Source: Coprinellus micaceus
Lineage: Eukaryota; Basidiomycota; Agaricomycetes; Agaricales; Psathyrellaceae
Length of the DNA: 64,000 bases
Assembly: GCA_951394405.1 (NCBI GenBank)
Contig: OX596335.1
Coordinates: 496,001-560,000, forward strand
Direction of reading: 5' to 3'
This document shows, piece by piece, positions 51,513-63,168 of this stretch. The stretch's first letter is position 1; every line of letters begins with the position of its first letter. A program made the position numbers and the translations under genes. The notes under the pieces are model-generated. The model was given only the letters and a program-made list of their open reading frames with translations. It was not told where the DNA came from and ran no database searches.

Positions 51513-52748
51513 CTACTGCTTCAGGAGAACTTTTAACCTCGAGTTCATGCTCATCTCCGCAACCTTCTTGACCTCGTCCTCGGAAAGTCCGAGGCCAAGA
51601 GGAGGTGCTGCCAGAAGAAGGGCGTACTCTGCGAGGAGGTTAGTCCTGAAAGGCAGTGTATCGTCGGTCTGCAGCAGATGTCAGTCAGTCTTTTTGTCGG
51701 AAAAGAAACCAGACAGGACTTACGCAAATGGCCACAGGGTGATCACACCTGAGGTACTGGCGAATGTGATGCGTTTCTAAATCGATCGCAGTTCTGCATC
51801 TAGTTTACGAGCCTTCATGAGCCGAGGAATCGAACGAGCCAACGGTAGGGTCGACATACAGTAGGTTGGACGAAAGACAAATTTCGATAGGCGTGTTCTC
51901 CTCCGTGACGATTTGAATAGCCTTTTCGTCCAGGAATGTCGCATGGCCCAGGCGATCTGGCCGGTATGAGAGGAGTTTCAGAGTCTCATCCGATGTATTA
52001 TCAGGTGTCTAGCGGCCATAGCGTTGGTGACATGCAAGAAGACGCGTATCAATCAAGGAAAGTAACGCACCTCAGCAATGTGAAGTGTAACTCCCAGGCC
52101 CGCCTCCTTCGCCTGTGCGAAGAATGCTCGGAACTCTTCCACATCCGCCTTCAAAGGATCCCCTGCCAAATCCACACCCAGCAGCCTCCTTCCTTCACGC
52201 TTCAGCTTGAGTGCGATAGCCAAAATCTCCTTCCAGTTATCCGGGCCCGTGGGACGGTCAAGAGTCATGATTAACCCCGCGCGATCCTCATCGTACCTCT
52301 CTACCTCGTCCAACACAGCTCGCATATATTCCTCCCTCGACATCTTATCCGACCTTCTTGGACCAGTACGCAGCTCTAGATATGTGCATTGGGGCTTGTC
52401 TCCATCTAAAAACCTGTTCAAAACGGCCCGGGTGACGCGCCGAAGGGCGTCAGGGTTCGAGGTGAGGGTGTATATGACGGGGAAGAGGCTGAAGAAATCG
52501 GCGATCTTTTCAAGTTTCACACCAGCCTTGAAATTCTCTATCGTCTCTAGCATGTCTCTAGACGAAGAATTAGAGCCCGACGACGCGATGTACTCGTGCG
52601 CGAGTTCTTCGAGGGTCGATATAGGTATAGATCCGTTCAGATGCGCGTGCAGCTCTGCCTTGGGAAGAGACTGCAGGAAAGCGACCTGGCCTTTGGTGAG
52701 CGAGTCCAGCGCCGCTTTAGCCGGTCCATAAATCTTGTCTACAGTCAT
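51513..52748 (-). CDS. ADAL: adenosine deaminase-like protein (N6-methyl-AMP deaminase family)
   Basis: Start at 52748 (MTVDKIYGPAKAALDSL), chosen because the frame upstream is unrelated to the family. LPKAELHAHLNGSIPISTL gives the metal-binding HxH and the Asn-Gly-Ser of the ADAL/MAPDA branch; ADA proper has HLDG. Then FFSLFPVIYTLTSNPDALRR, CTYLELRTGPR, GVDLAGDP and GLGVTLHIAE (third metal His). Further exons to the left carry RPDRLGHATFLDEKA, TPIEICLSSNL and the TDD motif (HPVAICTDDTLPF), ending MNSRLKVLLKQ at 51513-51515. Four or five exons. The family hydrolyses N6-methyl-AMP to IMP, clearing modified nucleotides from RNA turnover. All expected metal and catalytic residues are present. 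Confidence 0.85.
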
Positions 52749-53417
52749 CGGGGAAGGTAGGGGATGATGTGAGGTATGAGGAGAAGACGCGATGTGCAAG
52801 TTCTGCAGCCAACATGGCTGATAATGGTGTCCGTGGTTATGACTCGTTTCGAGGGCCCACTTCGGAATCCCGATAAGCTTAGGCCGGCCGGCGATCACGC
52901 CATATCACGCCATCCGTATACGGTAATTACCTCCACCGGCGCCTAAATCTTGGTAACTGAACCTCGCCGCCTTATCGTTGACGAATCAGAAGTCCTGGAA
53001 TGATTTCGGGTCTCCGAGGGCGCTCCAAAAGACGCGTATCAGTTTTTAGCATCAGGCTAGTCATCTCATGAGTGCTTGGGCGCTCAACCCTGATCCTGCT
53101 CGACCACAGTACCAGTGCCATACGATATGCTGCCAGCGTCCAAGATGAGGACTCAGTCTTCACATCGTGGACTCACAACGGGGCGCCTGCGCGGTTCTTA
53201 TAAGTATCACTATATCCTTGACCCTTGGACCTGCTCGTTCTTAACGCCGCCCTCCCCTTCCATCTCCGTTGGGTACGTAGCACAATGCGCCTCATCCCAG
53301 CGTATTCGGATGTATATGGCAAGACTTAGCGTCCGCGCTGCACTTAGTGGCCTGAGTGAGGTGGAAGAGAAGCATGCCAAAGAGGTTTCACCAATTTACG
53401 TGGGGTACATCCGAGGA
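52749..53417. other. intergenic, no gene seen
   Basis: Promoter side of the deaminase gene and 3' side of the mannosidase gene. A plus-strand ORF at 53115-53459 overlaps the mannosidase 3' exon on the opposite strand and is not called. Confidence 0.4.
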
Positions 53418-56005
53418 CTACGAAAACCCTGTCCGCAACGATGGATGGAAAACCGGTAGAGGATGCGCCTCCGTATTAAACACAAACTCTACAAAACGAA
53501 CACCATTCTCATCAGCTCCATCCCACGCGAAATATAACTGAAACTGGCGCTCACCATCCAACGGCAACACACTCTCATCCGCAAACAACAACCACAGGTA
53601 CTTCAACGTCTCCGCCATAAAGAACGTCTCCATCTTGTCTTCCTTCTGCGGGCTGTTCGGGTTCATGACATCTAGGATGGACGCGTATCCCCCGGACTCG
53701 ACTTTACAGTGTTTTTCGATGGACTGGAAGATCGTCCACCCGATGTCGCGGTAGCGGTGGTCGCCTGTGAGGCGGAAGGCGATGAAGAGGGACTCGACGG
53801 TTTCTGGTCTACATGATGGGAAGGGAAGAGCAAAGCGTCAATGAAGGGAAATGAGCAAGGATGGGGGGCGCGTACCGGAGGATGTATCGTGCGTCGTATG
53901 ATGGTGCAGAGCCAGGGTTCCTGGAAAGGTCCATGATTACAGAGCAGAGAAATGAAACTATCTCTGTAACTTACTCCATGCCCTTAACATACCAATCCTT
54001 CCCTCTATTCTCGCTCCAGTTCCTCCCATCGTCACCAACATAGAAGTGTACAATCTCCGCCGAGAGCCCTCTAAACACCCACCCGACGACTTCCATTAGT
54101 ACTGCCTCAATATCACAGGGGTATTGAGAGACTTACGTCGGGGAATCGTACGTGTCCACGCACGTCTCAAGCAGCTCATACCCAAGCGCCCACTCGGCCT
54201 TCCCCGCGTCTGAGAGCTCGTCCGCTTTTGGGGGCACAGAGACCTTATCCACGAATGCCCTACTTCGAACGGCCCCGAGCATCAGGGACCCAGCGAGGAA
54301 GCAGACGAGGTGATCCTGCTTTGGCGACACTTTCCACGACCTAGTTTGTAGAGAGGCTCGGTCAACCGTGAACCGTCCACGATTCCATAGACACACAGTG
54401 GTCGCTTACATTTCTCCCTTGTTTACGCGCTGTGGAAGGAGCTCGACGGTGTAGGTGCTATGCTTGTTGATCCCTTTACGAACGAGGTTGGTCCGAACGG
54501 AGTCCATCGTGTTTTCGTACATCTGTGCCCTGCGGTGAGACGACCTAGTAACGAGGACATGGGACAACGTACCTCAAGGTATACCTCTTCTGTCCGGTTC
54601 TGGGGCATTCAGCAAGCGGGTTTCGGCGGGAAAGGTTGATTTACTCACTGTCTGCAAGTACTGCTTCCTGGCGAAACGGATGAGTGGCATTATATGCAAG
54701 GATGTAATATTGACTTACAGGAGATACTCGTAGAATGAGTCGCCGCGAGAGCCCAGTCGAATTTCAGAAGTAATGAAGTCTCCCTGTTCCGCGCTGATGG
54801 AAAAGCGGTTAGTTGTGTATTCGCCTTGGGATGCATCACCCGGGGACCCACTTCATGTAAATAGGCGCCAGCCCTGACTCTATTTTTACCAGTGCGTCTT
54901 TGATGACTTTCATCACCTAAGTATCACCTATCATCAGAGCGCAGACAGGGCCGTGTAGAGGACTTCACTCACCTTCTCCGCCTTCACCCAATACTCATCA
55001 TCCTCCGTCAAGTGGGCGAGGTACTTGAACTCCAACTGCAGCGTCGCAGCCTCCGCCGTGCTCACAAGCCACTTCTGATACTCCTCCCCCACGCCCTTCT
55101 TCCCATGCAAATTCACCATCGGAAGCGCCAGGCCCGACGGCGTATCAAACGCCCCTACCATCCTCTCTCCCAGGTCCTTCGCCTTCTCCAAATACAACGG
55201 GTCGTTCCCGGAGAGGTGGTACGCTGAAAGCAAGCCCCCCAGAACGCGGATCGTCGTCTCGAAAGTGTTGTGCTTGCCGTCTCGGTCGAACGTGAGGTGG
55301 CTCTCGATCCAGGATCGCGCGGAGTGGTATTCGTACGAGAGCTCGGGGCCCATGAGGAGCATAGTGTCGATGGAGTCGATGACGAAGTAGCCTATGCCTC
55401 CTGCGGGGCTGAGGTTGGTCCCAGTTTTGCTGAGCGGGTGGTACTCGTCCTTGCCCATGGCATCGCGTGCTGCGAGAGTGTCAGAGATGGGCGTGGATGG
55501 AGACCACGAGGCTACGAACCGTATGCCCTCCAGGCGTCCTGTAAATAGATAAGTTCATGAGAGCGCGATTGGGGGTGTTCAACGCACTTTGAACGCAGCA
55601 ACGATAGCCTCCTGTTTCGGTCTATCCGCGGTATAGTTCACCCGGATATTGGAATCCTTCGCCGGTATCGCCTGCCATGACACTTGGCGACCGGTGAACC
55701 CAAGATTAGGCAGACTCCCGAACACCTGTACCGCAACACCATTCCATCCAGTTCAGCACATCGCACAAGTCAACATAAAGCTCGCTGCTAGAACGCACCC
55801 AAAGCCCAATACAAGCAGCCGTGACCGCCACCAAGACCCACTTCGCCAACAAACTCCTCCTCCTCCCCGTTCGCATTGCAGTGGTAGTCGTACGACCGCT
55901 ACCGTCGTCGCCGTTCAGAGGTTCAAGGTCGAGATCGCCCGTCGACTCCAAGTCCTCGCTTTCACCAGCTAGTGCCCCGCGTTTCCGGAGGTGGATGTCG
56001 GACAT
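53418..56005 (-). CDS. MNS1: GH47 ER alpha-1,2-mannosidase
   Basis: Type II membrane glycosidase of the secretory pathway that trims a mannose from N-glycans (Man9 to Man8) and serves quality control. Start at 56005 (MSDIHLRKRGALAGESEDL); a basic stretch then one membrane anchor (LLAKWVLVAVTAACIGLWV). Catalytic (alpha/alpha)7 domain: DAMGKDEYHPLSKTGTNL, GGIGYFVIDSIDTMLLMG, TFETTIRVLGGLLSAYHLSG, LPMVNLHGKKGV, EAATLQLEFKYLA, and at the end KMETFFMAETLKYLWLLFAD and VEFVFNTEAHPLPVFHPS, the Ca-binding Thr-Glu-Ala-His end of the family. Roughly eight to ten short-intron exons between 53666 and 55560. The stop at 53418 fits the usual C-terminus just after NTEAHP. Family assignment is firm; ER versus Golgi is inferred from one anchor and family history. 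Confidence 0.9.
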
Positions 56006-56314
56006 GGGCTCGTGTACGGCTTGAGTTTCAAGTCATCAAGTTGACCTGGGATGGGGAGTAGAAGAGCTGTAATAGGTTCAACCTCGCCGTGCTCACGTTC
56101 ATTACACGTATCCTGAGTGTGGGAAAGCGCGTCGATAGGGGCGGCGCTTGAGGCGCTTCGGAACCAAATCCTCCACTGCGCCGCGTGCATTTCCAAGTTG
56201 AGGGTAAATTGAAGAGGTACTATACATTGCGCGGAAAAATACAAGACAAGACAAGGAGAGTGTGTGTGTCCGTATCCAAAGTTGAAAGGTTTTTTTCTAG
56301 CAGATTCACATGGT

Positions 56315-58384
56315 TCACGACTGCACGACTGGTGGCAGAGTAACCTGAGGAAGCCCATACGCAAAATTAAAGTCAATCTGGTCATCATCGTCCGAATCAT
56401 CCGTAGGGTCCCAATCCTGGTGGTCCTCATCCGCAAGGTGCAATATATCACCATCAGGGTGGTACCAGTCGTCGAACTGGTACAACGCCGACTCGTCCAT
56501 CCCGAAATTCGGGTGAGTTTCGAAGAGGAACGACGGGCTTTTGGGGTTATCGATCTTCAGAACGAAATCTTCGACGTTGACGTTCCGTTTTGCCAATTCC
56601 TGGACGAAGTTCATTTCCTTGGGGAGGTAGAACCGGATGGAGGCTTCTTTGAGGAGGGCGACCTTATTCGATTTAGTCCGTCGCGCCTCGAGGAAGTCCA
56701 GCCACGTATTCTCGTCGAACTCCCCGACATGTCCCAGCTTGCACTCGAGGCGCTGCAGTTTGGGAACGTAACACTCAAGATCGAGGCCCTCTGCCTCCTT
56801 GCTCGACTCCGCAGCATCGCATGACGGGGTTATAGGAATAAACTTCCGCAGGAGGCTATTCTCAAAGAGGGCCGGCTGCATCGTGGTACGCCCTCCATCT
56901 CTCGCCCGAGTCGCGTGCATGGTCAGGTTGACGACGTTCGGGAGGTGGTTGAGACAGTGCTCCAACGCATTCTGGGTGACGCAGCCGTAGTTGAACGTGA
57001 GGTCCTCGAGGTGGGCCCCAAACGCGCTGATCCATGACACGAGTCCACTGGCAGATTTGTCTTCTGCTCGGTAGGTGCTGCACGCAATGTCGAGTTTGCG
57101 GATGGATGGAAGGTCGAGATGTGGGGGGAAGTCGAGGAGTGATTTGGATGAGCCTTTGATGGTCAAAGACTGAAGCTCGGGGAGCGAAATAACCTCGCCG
57201 GGGATCCACTCCGTTGACGATACCGTTGGGTCGCTGAGATACGTGGTTCCTGTCGTTTGTACGATGAGGGAGCACTTGACGAGGTTGGGACACATCTTGA
57301 GCATAGTGAGGGCTTGCATCTTGGTGAACTGGTACGAAGCGACGTAGTAGCTCATGCTCGGGTCAAAGACATCGTAAGCGTCAAACGCGCCGATCGACAA
57401 CTCCGTCAACTTCGGCCAATCAACGGGTAGGTTCGAAATGCCGTTCATGACGACGGGGAGGGTGAAGGAATGCAGAGATTCGGATTTGATAATCCCAGAG
57501 TTGGATATAGCTTCGAATAGCTTCGGCCTTCTCTCCGAGTCTTGCACGAACAAAAAGACCTTCTCCAGTAGGGGCACATCATCCGGTGCACGGTTGAGCA
57601 AGTGCGTGAGAGGCTTGGTCGTTGTCGACGAAAGGAAGAGGTGGAACCGGACCTCCTTCCACCTCGGAGACGCTTCGCACAGGATGTCGATGACTTTCGT
57701 AAGATACCTTACCCCGTCCTCGGGGATGGGGCCCAGGCCAATCATTTGCAGCGGGGACCTGAACCATATGGATAACGGACACGGAGCCGCCCTCGCGATC
57801 CACAAGCTCGCAATGTCGGCGATGTGCTGAACCTTCGACTCCCACTGCTCCACCTTCTCCCTGTACAGCTTGCCAATCTCTTGGGGTAACTTGTCTGCTA
57901 GTTCTTTGGACTCCAAGGCTGAGCCACGGTAGAATCGGCGAGGGGTAAGAGGGTATTGTGGGAGGACGATGTCGATGTGGGTCCACAGCAGTCGAGTTCT
58001 GAACGCTAGTTGTCGCCATTGCCTGCAAACCTGGCTGATCACAACCGACGGGTGGGATGCAGCAAGGCGTGTTGGGCTCGGACCTGAGAGAGCACTGGTA
58101 GGCTTCTTTTCGGGGAGACAGTCGAGGAAGATGTCGGTGAGGATGTCGTGGGGTACTTGACGTATAGGCGAGAGCAGTGCTTTGTGCTCCCGCACGTATT
58201 TGGTGTGCACGGCTCGACGCTGCTTCAGAGCTTCCAATGCTTGCTCAGCCTGTGCGATTTCATCGTCGATGCCCCCTGCTGCGCCTTCGCGCTTGGTGAT
58301 GAGTTCGCTGATGTGGTTCTTCTCCTGGTGCGAAGGGGCGAAGTTGGTGTTTAGGTGCTTGGAGAAGGGCGAAGCTGAGTCCAT
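56315..58384 (-). CDS. F-box protein with N-terminal coiled coil
   Basis: Single exon, 689 codons, start 58384 (MDSASPFSKHLNTNFAPSHQ). Coiled coil about residues 25-65 (AQAEQALEALKQRRAVHTKY), then a classic agaric F-box: LLSPIRQVPHDILTDIFLDC, PSVVISQVCRQWRQLAFRTR and LLWTHIDIVLP. The rest is irregular leucine-rich (SLPELQSLTIKGSSKSLLDF, HLPNVVNLTMHATRA) with an acidic C-terminus (DWDPTDDSDDDDQIDF). It is the large, coiled-coil-headed agaricomycete F-box class and is not close to the three plus-strand copies at 16-35 kb. Probable SCF ubiquitin-ligase adaptor; substrate unknown. The nearest gene, the mannosidase, starts 310 bases to the left on the same strand. Confidence 0.85.
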   Translation of the reverse strand: MDSASPFSKHLNTNFAPSHQEKNHISELITKREGAAGGIDDEIAQAEQALEALKQRRAVHTKYVREHKALLSPIRQVPHDILTDIFLDCLPEKKPTSALSGPSPTRLAASHPSVVISQVCRQWRQLAFRTRLLWTHIDIVLPQYPLTPRRFYRGSALESKELADKLPQEIGKLYREKVEQWESKVQHIADIASLWIARAAPCPLSIWFRSPLQMIGLGPIPEDGVRYLTKVIDILCEASPRWKEVRFHLFLSSTTTKPLTHLLNRAPDDVPLLEKVFLFVQDSERRPKLFEAISNSGIIKSESLHSFTLPVVMNGISNLPVDWPKLTELSIGAFDAYDVFDPSMSYYVASYQFTKMQALTMLKMCPNLVKCSLIVQTTGTTYLSDPTVSSTEWIPGEVISLPELQSLTIKGSSKSLLDFPPHLDLPSIRKLDIACSTYRAEDKSASGLVSWISAFGAHLEDLTFNYGCVTQNALEHCLNHLPNVVNLTMHATRARDGGRTTMQPALFENSLLRKFIPITPSCDAAESSKEAEGLDLECYVPKLQRLECKLGHVGEFDENTWLDFLEARRTKSNKVALLKEASIRFYLPKEMNFVQELAKRNVNVEDFVLKIDNPKSPSFLFETHPNFGMDESALYQFDDWYHPDGDILHLADEDHQDWDPTDDSDDDDQIDFNFAYGLPQVTLPPVVQS

Positions 58385-61384
58385 GCCTGCTGTGGGGCAA
58401 TGAGGATTCGTCGGCGATTCTCGTTGACACCACGGGGAGAGACGTACTGGTACTCGGTGTGGTGGTGGTGGTGAAAGCCGTTCGACAGCTCAGAATTTGT
58501 GGGTGCCTGGGTTGAATGAAGTGGAGCTTGAACCAAGAAATGGAGGGAGAGGAACAAGGGAGTTCACGTCACGGTCACAGTGACCACCACAGCCTGGAAT
58601 CACAGGGAGACCGCGTTTCCCACGGGGGTGAAATAGGCGCTCGGGCGAGGTTCGAGCTTGGTTCAAACCACCATATCCAGTTGAATTCATGCCCGCTGTG
58701 AAGGAGAATCACCACAGTTTTCATAAAATCTGGTATCCCAGCAGTACCCTTCGCTAACGCTCTGTTGCGCCGCACTCAGCGACACTCGTTTCTGGCCCAT
58801 GGGCCACCTAGGTCCTTCAGTCGTTCACCTTCGACGAGCTGCAGTCGACCTCCTCGATCTAAATAGTCCCAACCCAAGTCGGAACTGGAAGAGTCCATCA
58901 CGGACGGCCACGCTCCTTAATATACACCCGCGTCACCACATCCCGAGGAGTCCATCATGATCATTGACACTTCCTCATCTCCTTGAACCCTCAACTCAAC
59001 AAGAAGCAGTCCGTTGGTAACCGGGAAGAGCCCAAGCATCTCACAGTACCTGGTACTGCAAAGTCCTTATGCTTTACCCGTCAGAAGTTAGAACCAACCC
59101 ATCCCTTGATACTAAGGAGGCTCCGAACCGGATCGACGTATGACCTCGACGAGTCGATATCGCCACGCCTGGGTGCGTTGGGCTGTCGTAGCTTTCCACA
59201 TTTTCTGCTTTCGCTATACCACCTGACGGCCACGATCTCTTCCGGACCTTCCGAACCCGTATATTCACCTGCCCGTGCTAGCTGGTGCTCCTACTGGCCA
59301 AGAGACCTCCCAAGACGGTTCTCATGCTTGTGGAGGGCGTATACGCCTGAACGCAACAGTCCACTGCTCTCAGGGAGTCTCGAAGATCCTTCCTTCCACG
59401 ACTGAACTCGGGCATTCGTCATTTCCCCAGCAGGCTTCCCGATTACCATGATACACACTCTCTCTCTACTTCGAGGGTATTGCGCCAGCTGGGCCCGCTG
59501 GGAACTGGGTCGGCGACCTTGTATCTCGAAGTTTTTGGTGCTGTCGTTTCCAAGGACTGACCCGTACCGTCGTACCGGCACCGGCCTCGACAATTCTTAA
59601 CTGCAGGTTCGCCTTCTACTGCTGCTCTTGAGCATCGATAGTCGGTTTGCTGTCGGAGGGTTGAGAGAGTCGTTCCTCCAGAAATCGAGCAACATTATGA
59701 TTGGCAGTCGAGACGGGTCGAGATTCGGTGCACCACAAGAGGTGGCAGATCGTGGAATAACGGACATTGGATCTGGGCCCATTGTGACCGAGGTGATGCC
59801 AACTCGGAGATGTCCGAACTTCGGCATCGACGGCACTCACCCAAATCCTGCTATCGCTCTACGATGGTTAGCAGTGCTGAGGAGAAGAAGAGTACAGGAA
59901 AGGCTTTACTAAGCCACTGGAGAGAGGTTGAGATCCCGTGGTGTGTTTCTTTCCCCGAGCACTTGCGTCAACTATTGGATTAAACGGGCGTACATGAGCC
60001 CAATCTTACATGCAATTATCCTCTCTTGCTGAGGTTCTGCGCATCCCAAGGCGTCGGCTGAGGGGCTTGCACGCAGCGTCTCTGAAAGTTTTGCCTGCGT
60101 TCTCCACGTCACAGAGCGGAACGAGCGCCAATCGCCAACGAATCCCTGGCGACATTGAAGCCAAGTTGGAGATGCCGTGCTTGCCGTATAATTTGGGGCT
60201 GTGCATTTTCGTGGGGAACTACCGCTTTTGGGGGGACAAGGGGGGGGGGATGTACCCGTGAGAACGTGTGCAAGATCCTGGGATCTGCCACCTCTTGGTG
60301 CACCAGGTCTCTGGCTTATCTGGATCTCACCAAGCCAACACCCTGCGGGTACGTAAGTTGTGCAGGGTTTCCTGTCTATGTTTCGTACGCCACCCCATCG
60401 TTTTGGTGAAGGGGTGATTTGGACGGAGTAAGTCGAGTTGTGATGATCATGGGTTCGACGGTACTTGACACACCATCCACCATCTACGGGGGTCTCGGGG
60501 TGCCTCCAGAGACTACCTTCAAACCTATTTGCCTTCGCAGAAGCCGCGTAGCATATGTAATTCTTGGCTGGGTAAAACCACGGGTGCACCCTTCCCCGTC
60601 CCATGGTTTCAAATGGTGTATCAAAGCCTACCGTAACCAAAGGCGGCTCTTACGATAGTTGGTGTTTACCGAGTCTCCCAAATCTCTCCTCGTAGCAACC
60701 GACCGCCTCGTGCTTTTCGGGATTCAAATATTTGCTTGGTGGCGGGCCACGAGACGCATCAAGTGGGCCGCCTGGCCGTAATCAAAGCCCTGGAAGCAGT
60801 TTAAGGGTCACTGTGGGCGCCCGCCACCCTGAGACACGGTCAGGCCTTGTCATGATCTTCCAGGACTGTGGGGCGAGCTAGAAAATGCAGATCTGCAGGT
60901 TAGGCGCCCGTCGGGCATCGCCGAAGAAGTTGTGTGCGGTAGATGACCCGCCGCCCGATAGACGCCCGTGTGCCTAGGAAGCTCGTGGAGGAGTGGACGA
61001 GGCGTCGGGCGGGATTTGAAGGAGATAATGAAGAATAATTGAAGCATTAGGGGATTTCTGATGGGAATGAGAGGAGGGAAAATGATGTAAGGAACGAGCC
61101 CTGCCGAGAGCCGGTTAACTCCGAATGGGGCTCCAAGGCCACAGATGCCGTCGCTGTTGTCTCAGGCCCTTCTGGCTCAGCGCCAGCCACCAGCAGCCGC
61201 TGTGCTCGCTTGCTTCCTCTCTTCTTGTTCCTCCTCCAAGTCGTTCCTTTCTCTTTCTTGTCCACCTCTTCTCCGGACGACGTGCTCACTGTCTCTACAC
61301 GACGTCCAGCACTCGACGGACAGCGACCACGGTCTTGAGCAACACCAACAACAGCACTACCCCTGGTACCCACAACATCTCGCA
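58385..61384. other. long intergenic region, no gene recognised
   Basis: Three kilobases with scattered ORFs on both strands (for example 58983-59405 plus, 59972-60640 minus), all without domains or in-phase splice partners. The left end is the promoter side of the F-box gene. The last 300 bases before 61385 are CT-rich and include the probable promoter and 5' UTR of the Galpha gene. No RNA gene was recognised. Confidence 0.4.
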
Positions 61385-63168
61385 ATGGGATCCTGTATCT
61401 CGACACCGACCGGGGTCGAGTCTTCGGACGAGGAGAAGCAGCGGAACAGAGAGGTCGAGAAACAGTTGCGGGAGGTGCGTAGCCCCTGATTACGACCAGG
61501 TCGATGCTCGCGTGGTCAGGTACTGACTGCCTTCGTGGGCGTTCGTAGGCAAAGGCAAAGATGGCAGCCCAGGTCAAGGTTCGTCCTTTATGCTCGCCGT
61601 CTCCTGCGGGGCAGATGATGATGATGATCAACGTCCACAGGTCCTTCTGTTGGGGTCAGGAGACTCTGGAAAGTCGACTATCCTCAAGCAAATGCGCCTG
61701 ATCCACAAGGTGCCGTTCTCACCCCAGGAGGTTGAGCAGTATCGCCAGCTCATCTTCGACAATCTCACGCGGGGGATGGGGTACCTTCTGGAATCGATGG
61801 AGGATATGGATCTCAGAGTCTCGGATGAGAACGAGCAATACGTCGACCTCATCATGTCCGCCCGCGACATCAAGGACTCGGAACCGTTCCCAATGACCTA
61901 CTACCAGCCCTTCAAAGCGCTATGGAGTGACCCATACGTACAGCAGACGTGGCTACGAGGGAATGAAGCGGCTCTTCCAGAAAAGTGTGTGACACTGAAC
62001 CTCGATAGAAGTTGCAACGCATTGACTAATGGATGCCTACCTACAGCTTGAACTACTTTTTCTCATCACTCGACCGCCTCTTCGATCCCGAGTACCAGCC
62101 TACAGAGCAAGATATCATCCGGTGTCGAGCTCGGACGATTGGTATTACGGAGACGACGTTCCACCTACGCGATCATGAAATGCTGATGGTGGACGTGGGC
62201 GGCCAGAAGAGCGAGCGGCGGAAATGGATTCACTGTTTCCAAGATGTCACCAGTATCCTCTTCCTGGTCAGCTTGAGTGGGTATGATCAATGTTTAGTGG
62301 AAGACAAGGACGCGGTGAGTTCAATCAGTCAGCATCGTATCGAACCTATCATGACCCTCTTTCGCAGAACCAAATGCAGGACGCTATGACCATCTGGGAC
62401 TCAATATGTCATTCGCAGTGGTTCAAGCAAACCTCTATCGTAAGATATCTACCTCTGTTAGATGGATATCGCCGACTGATCCTGCTCTTCCGCAGATTCT
62501 CTTCCTCAACAAGAACGATCTTTTCGAGCAGAAGATTCAGACGTCAGACATCAAGAATTTCTTCCCGGTGCGTCTCACGCCCACTGGTTGTGGTGCCCCT
62601 CTATCGCCCCCTTCTCTCGGATAATCCAATTACTTGGGGTCCGTTGTGATCGAACAAGACGCTGACCTGCTCCTAGGACTTTGACGGTGAGGCCGCAGAC
62701 GCCAAGGCAGGGCGAGAATACTTTAAGAAGAGGTTTGGAAAACTCGCTCAGAAGGCTGGACGCTCAAAAGAGCGGGAAATCTACATTCAGTATGCTCCGT
62801 CGTTATCGTCATGACTTCCGGCGCTAATATCTTTACCCTTCCAAGTATCACGACTGCCACGGATACCGCCATGTTGAGAGTAGTAATGGCTGCTGTTGAA
62901 GGTGCGTGCTCACTTCGTTTCCATCTGGCACCGTTCCTGACACTTTACCCTTTTAGAGTGAGTTTTTCCGCCCTTGACCTTTGCAAAACCCCACTTCCAC
63001 TGTTTCCCCGCTCGTTCTTGGTCTGCTCGTTTCTCTTGCATCGTTTTTTCCACTTGACTTTTTTCCTCTTTGAATCTCTGGAACCCGAACTCAACGCTCG
63101 TTCTTTCCCCGCTTCATCTTTGTAGCATCGTGCTTCGTTCGAACCTCGAAACGGCGGCGTTGATTTAG
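61385..63168 (+). CDS. heterotrimeric G-protein alpha subunit
   Basis: Start at 61385; MGSCIS gives the myristoylation Gly2 and palmitoylation Cys4. Eight or more introns, all GT..AG. Motifs: LLLGSGDSGKSTILKQM (P-loop, with Asp for the usual Glu), RARTIGITET (switch I, catalytic Arg and Thr), VDVGGQKSERRKWIHCF (switch II, catalytic Gln), ILFLNKNDLF (NKxD), IYIHITTATDTAMLRVVM (TCATDT-like, with Thr for Cys). The C-terminus needs E-D-I-V-L-R-S-N-L-E; the codons are split as G / A / C, the middle A (62957) standing alone between introns 62902-62956 and 62958-63125. The stop is 63166-63168 after ETAALI. It acts at the plasma membrane downstream of seven-pass receptors. The unusual C-terminal residues place it among divergent basidiomycete Galpha paralogues. 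Confidence 0.9.
62957..62957 (+). other. predicted one-nucleotide exon in the Galpha gene
   Basis: TTTTAG precedes and GTGAGT follows this single A. With it, GAA-G/A/C-ATC reads Glu-Asp-Ile, matching the nearly invariant Asp-Ile of the Galpha C-terminal helix. Without it, joining 62901 directly to 63126 shifts the frame and ends in an early stop. Confidence 0.6.

Noticed and set aside
51824..51835. tRNA T-loop-like GTTCGATTCC on the minus strand
   Set aside because: It lies within deaminase coding sequence (RSIPRLMKARK), and no matching 5' acceptor stem was found.
59972..60640. Minus-strand ORF of 222 codons
   Set aside because: Rich in Cys, Trp and Pro without any motif; looks like chance in a GC-rich spacer.
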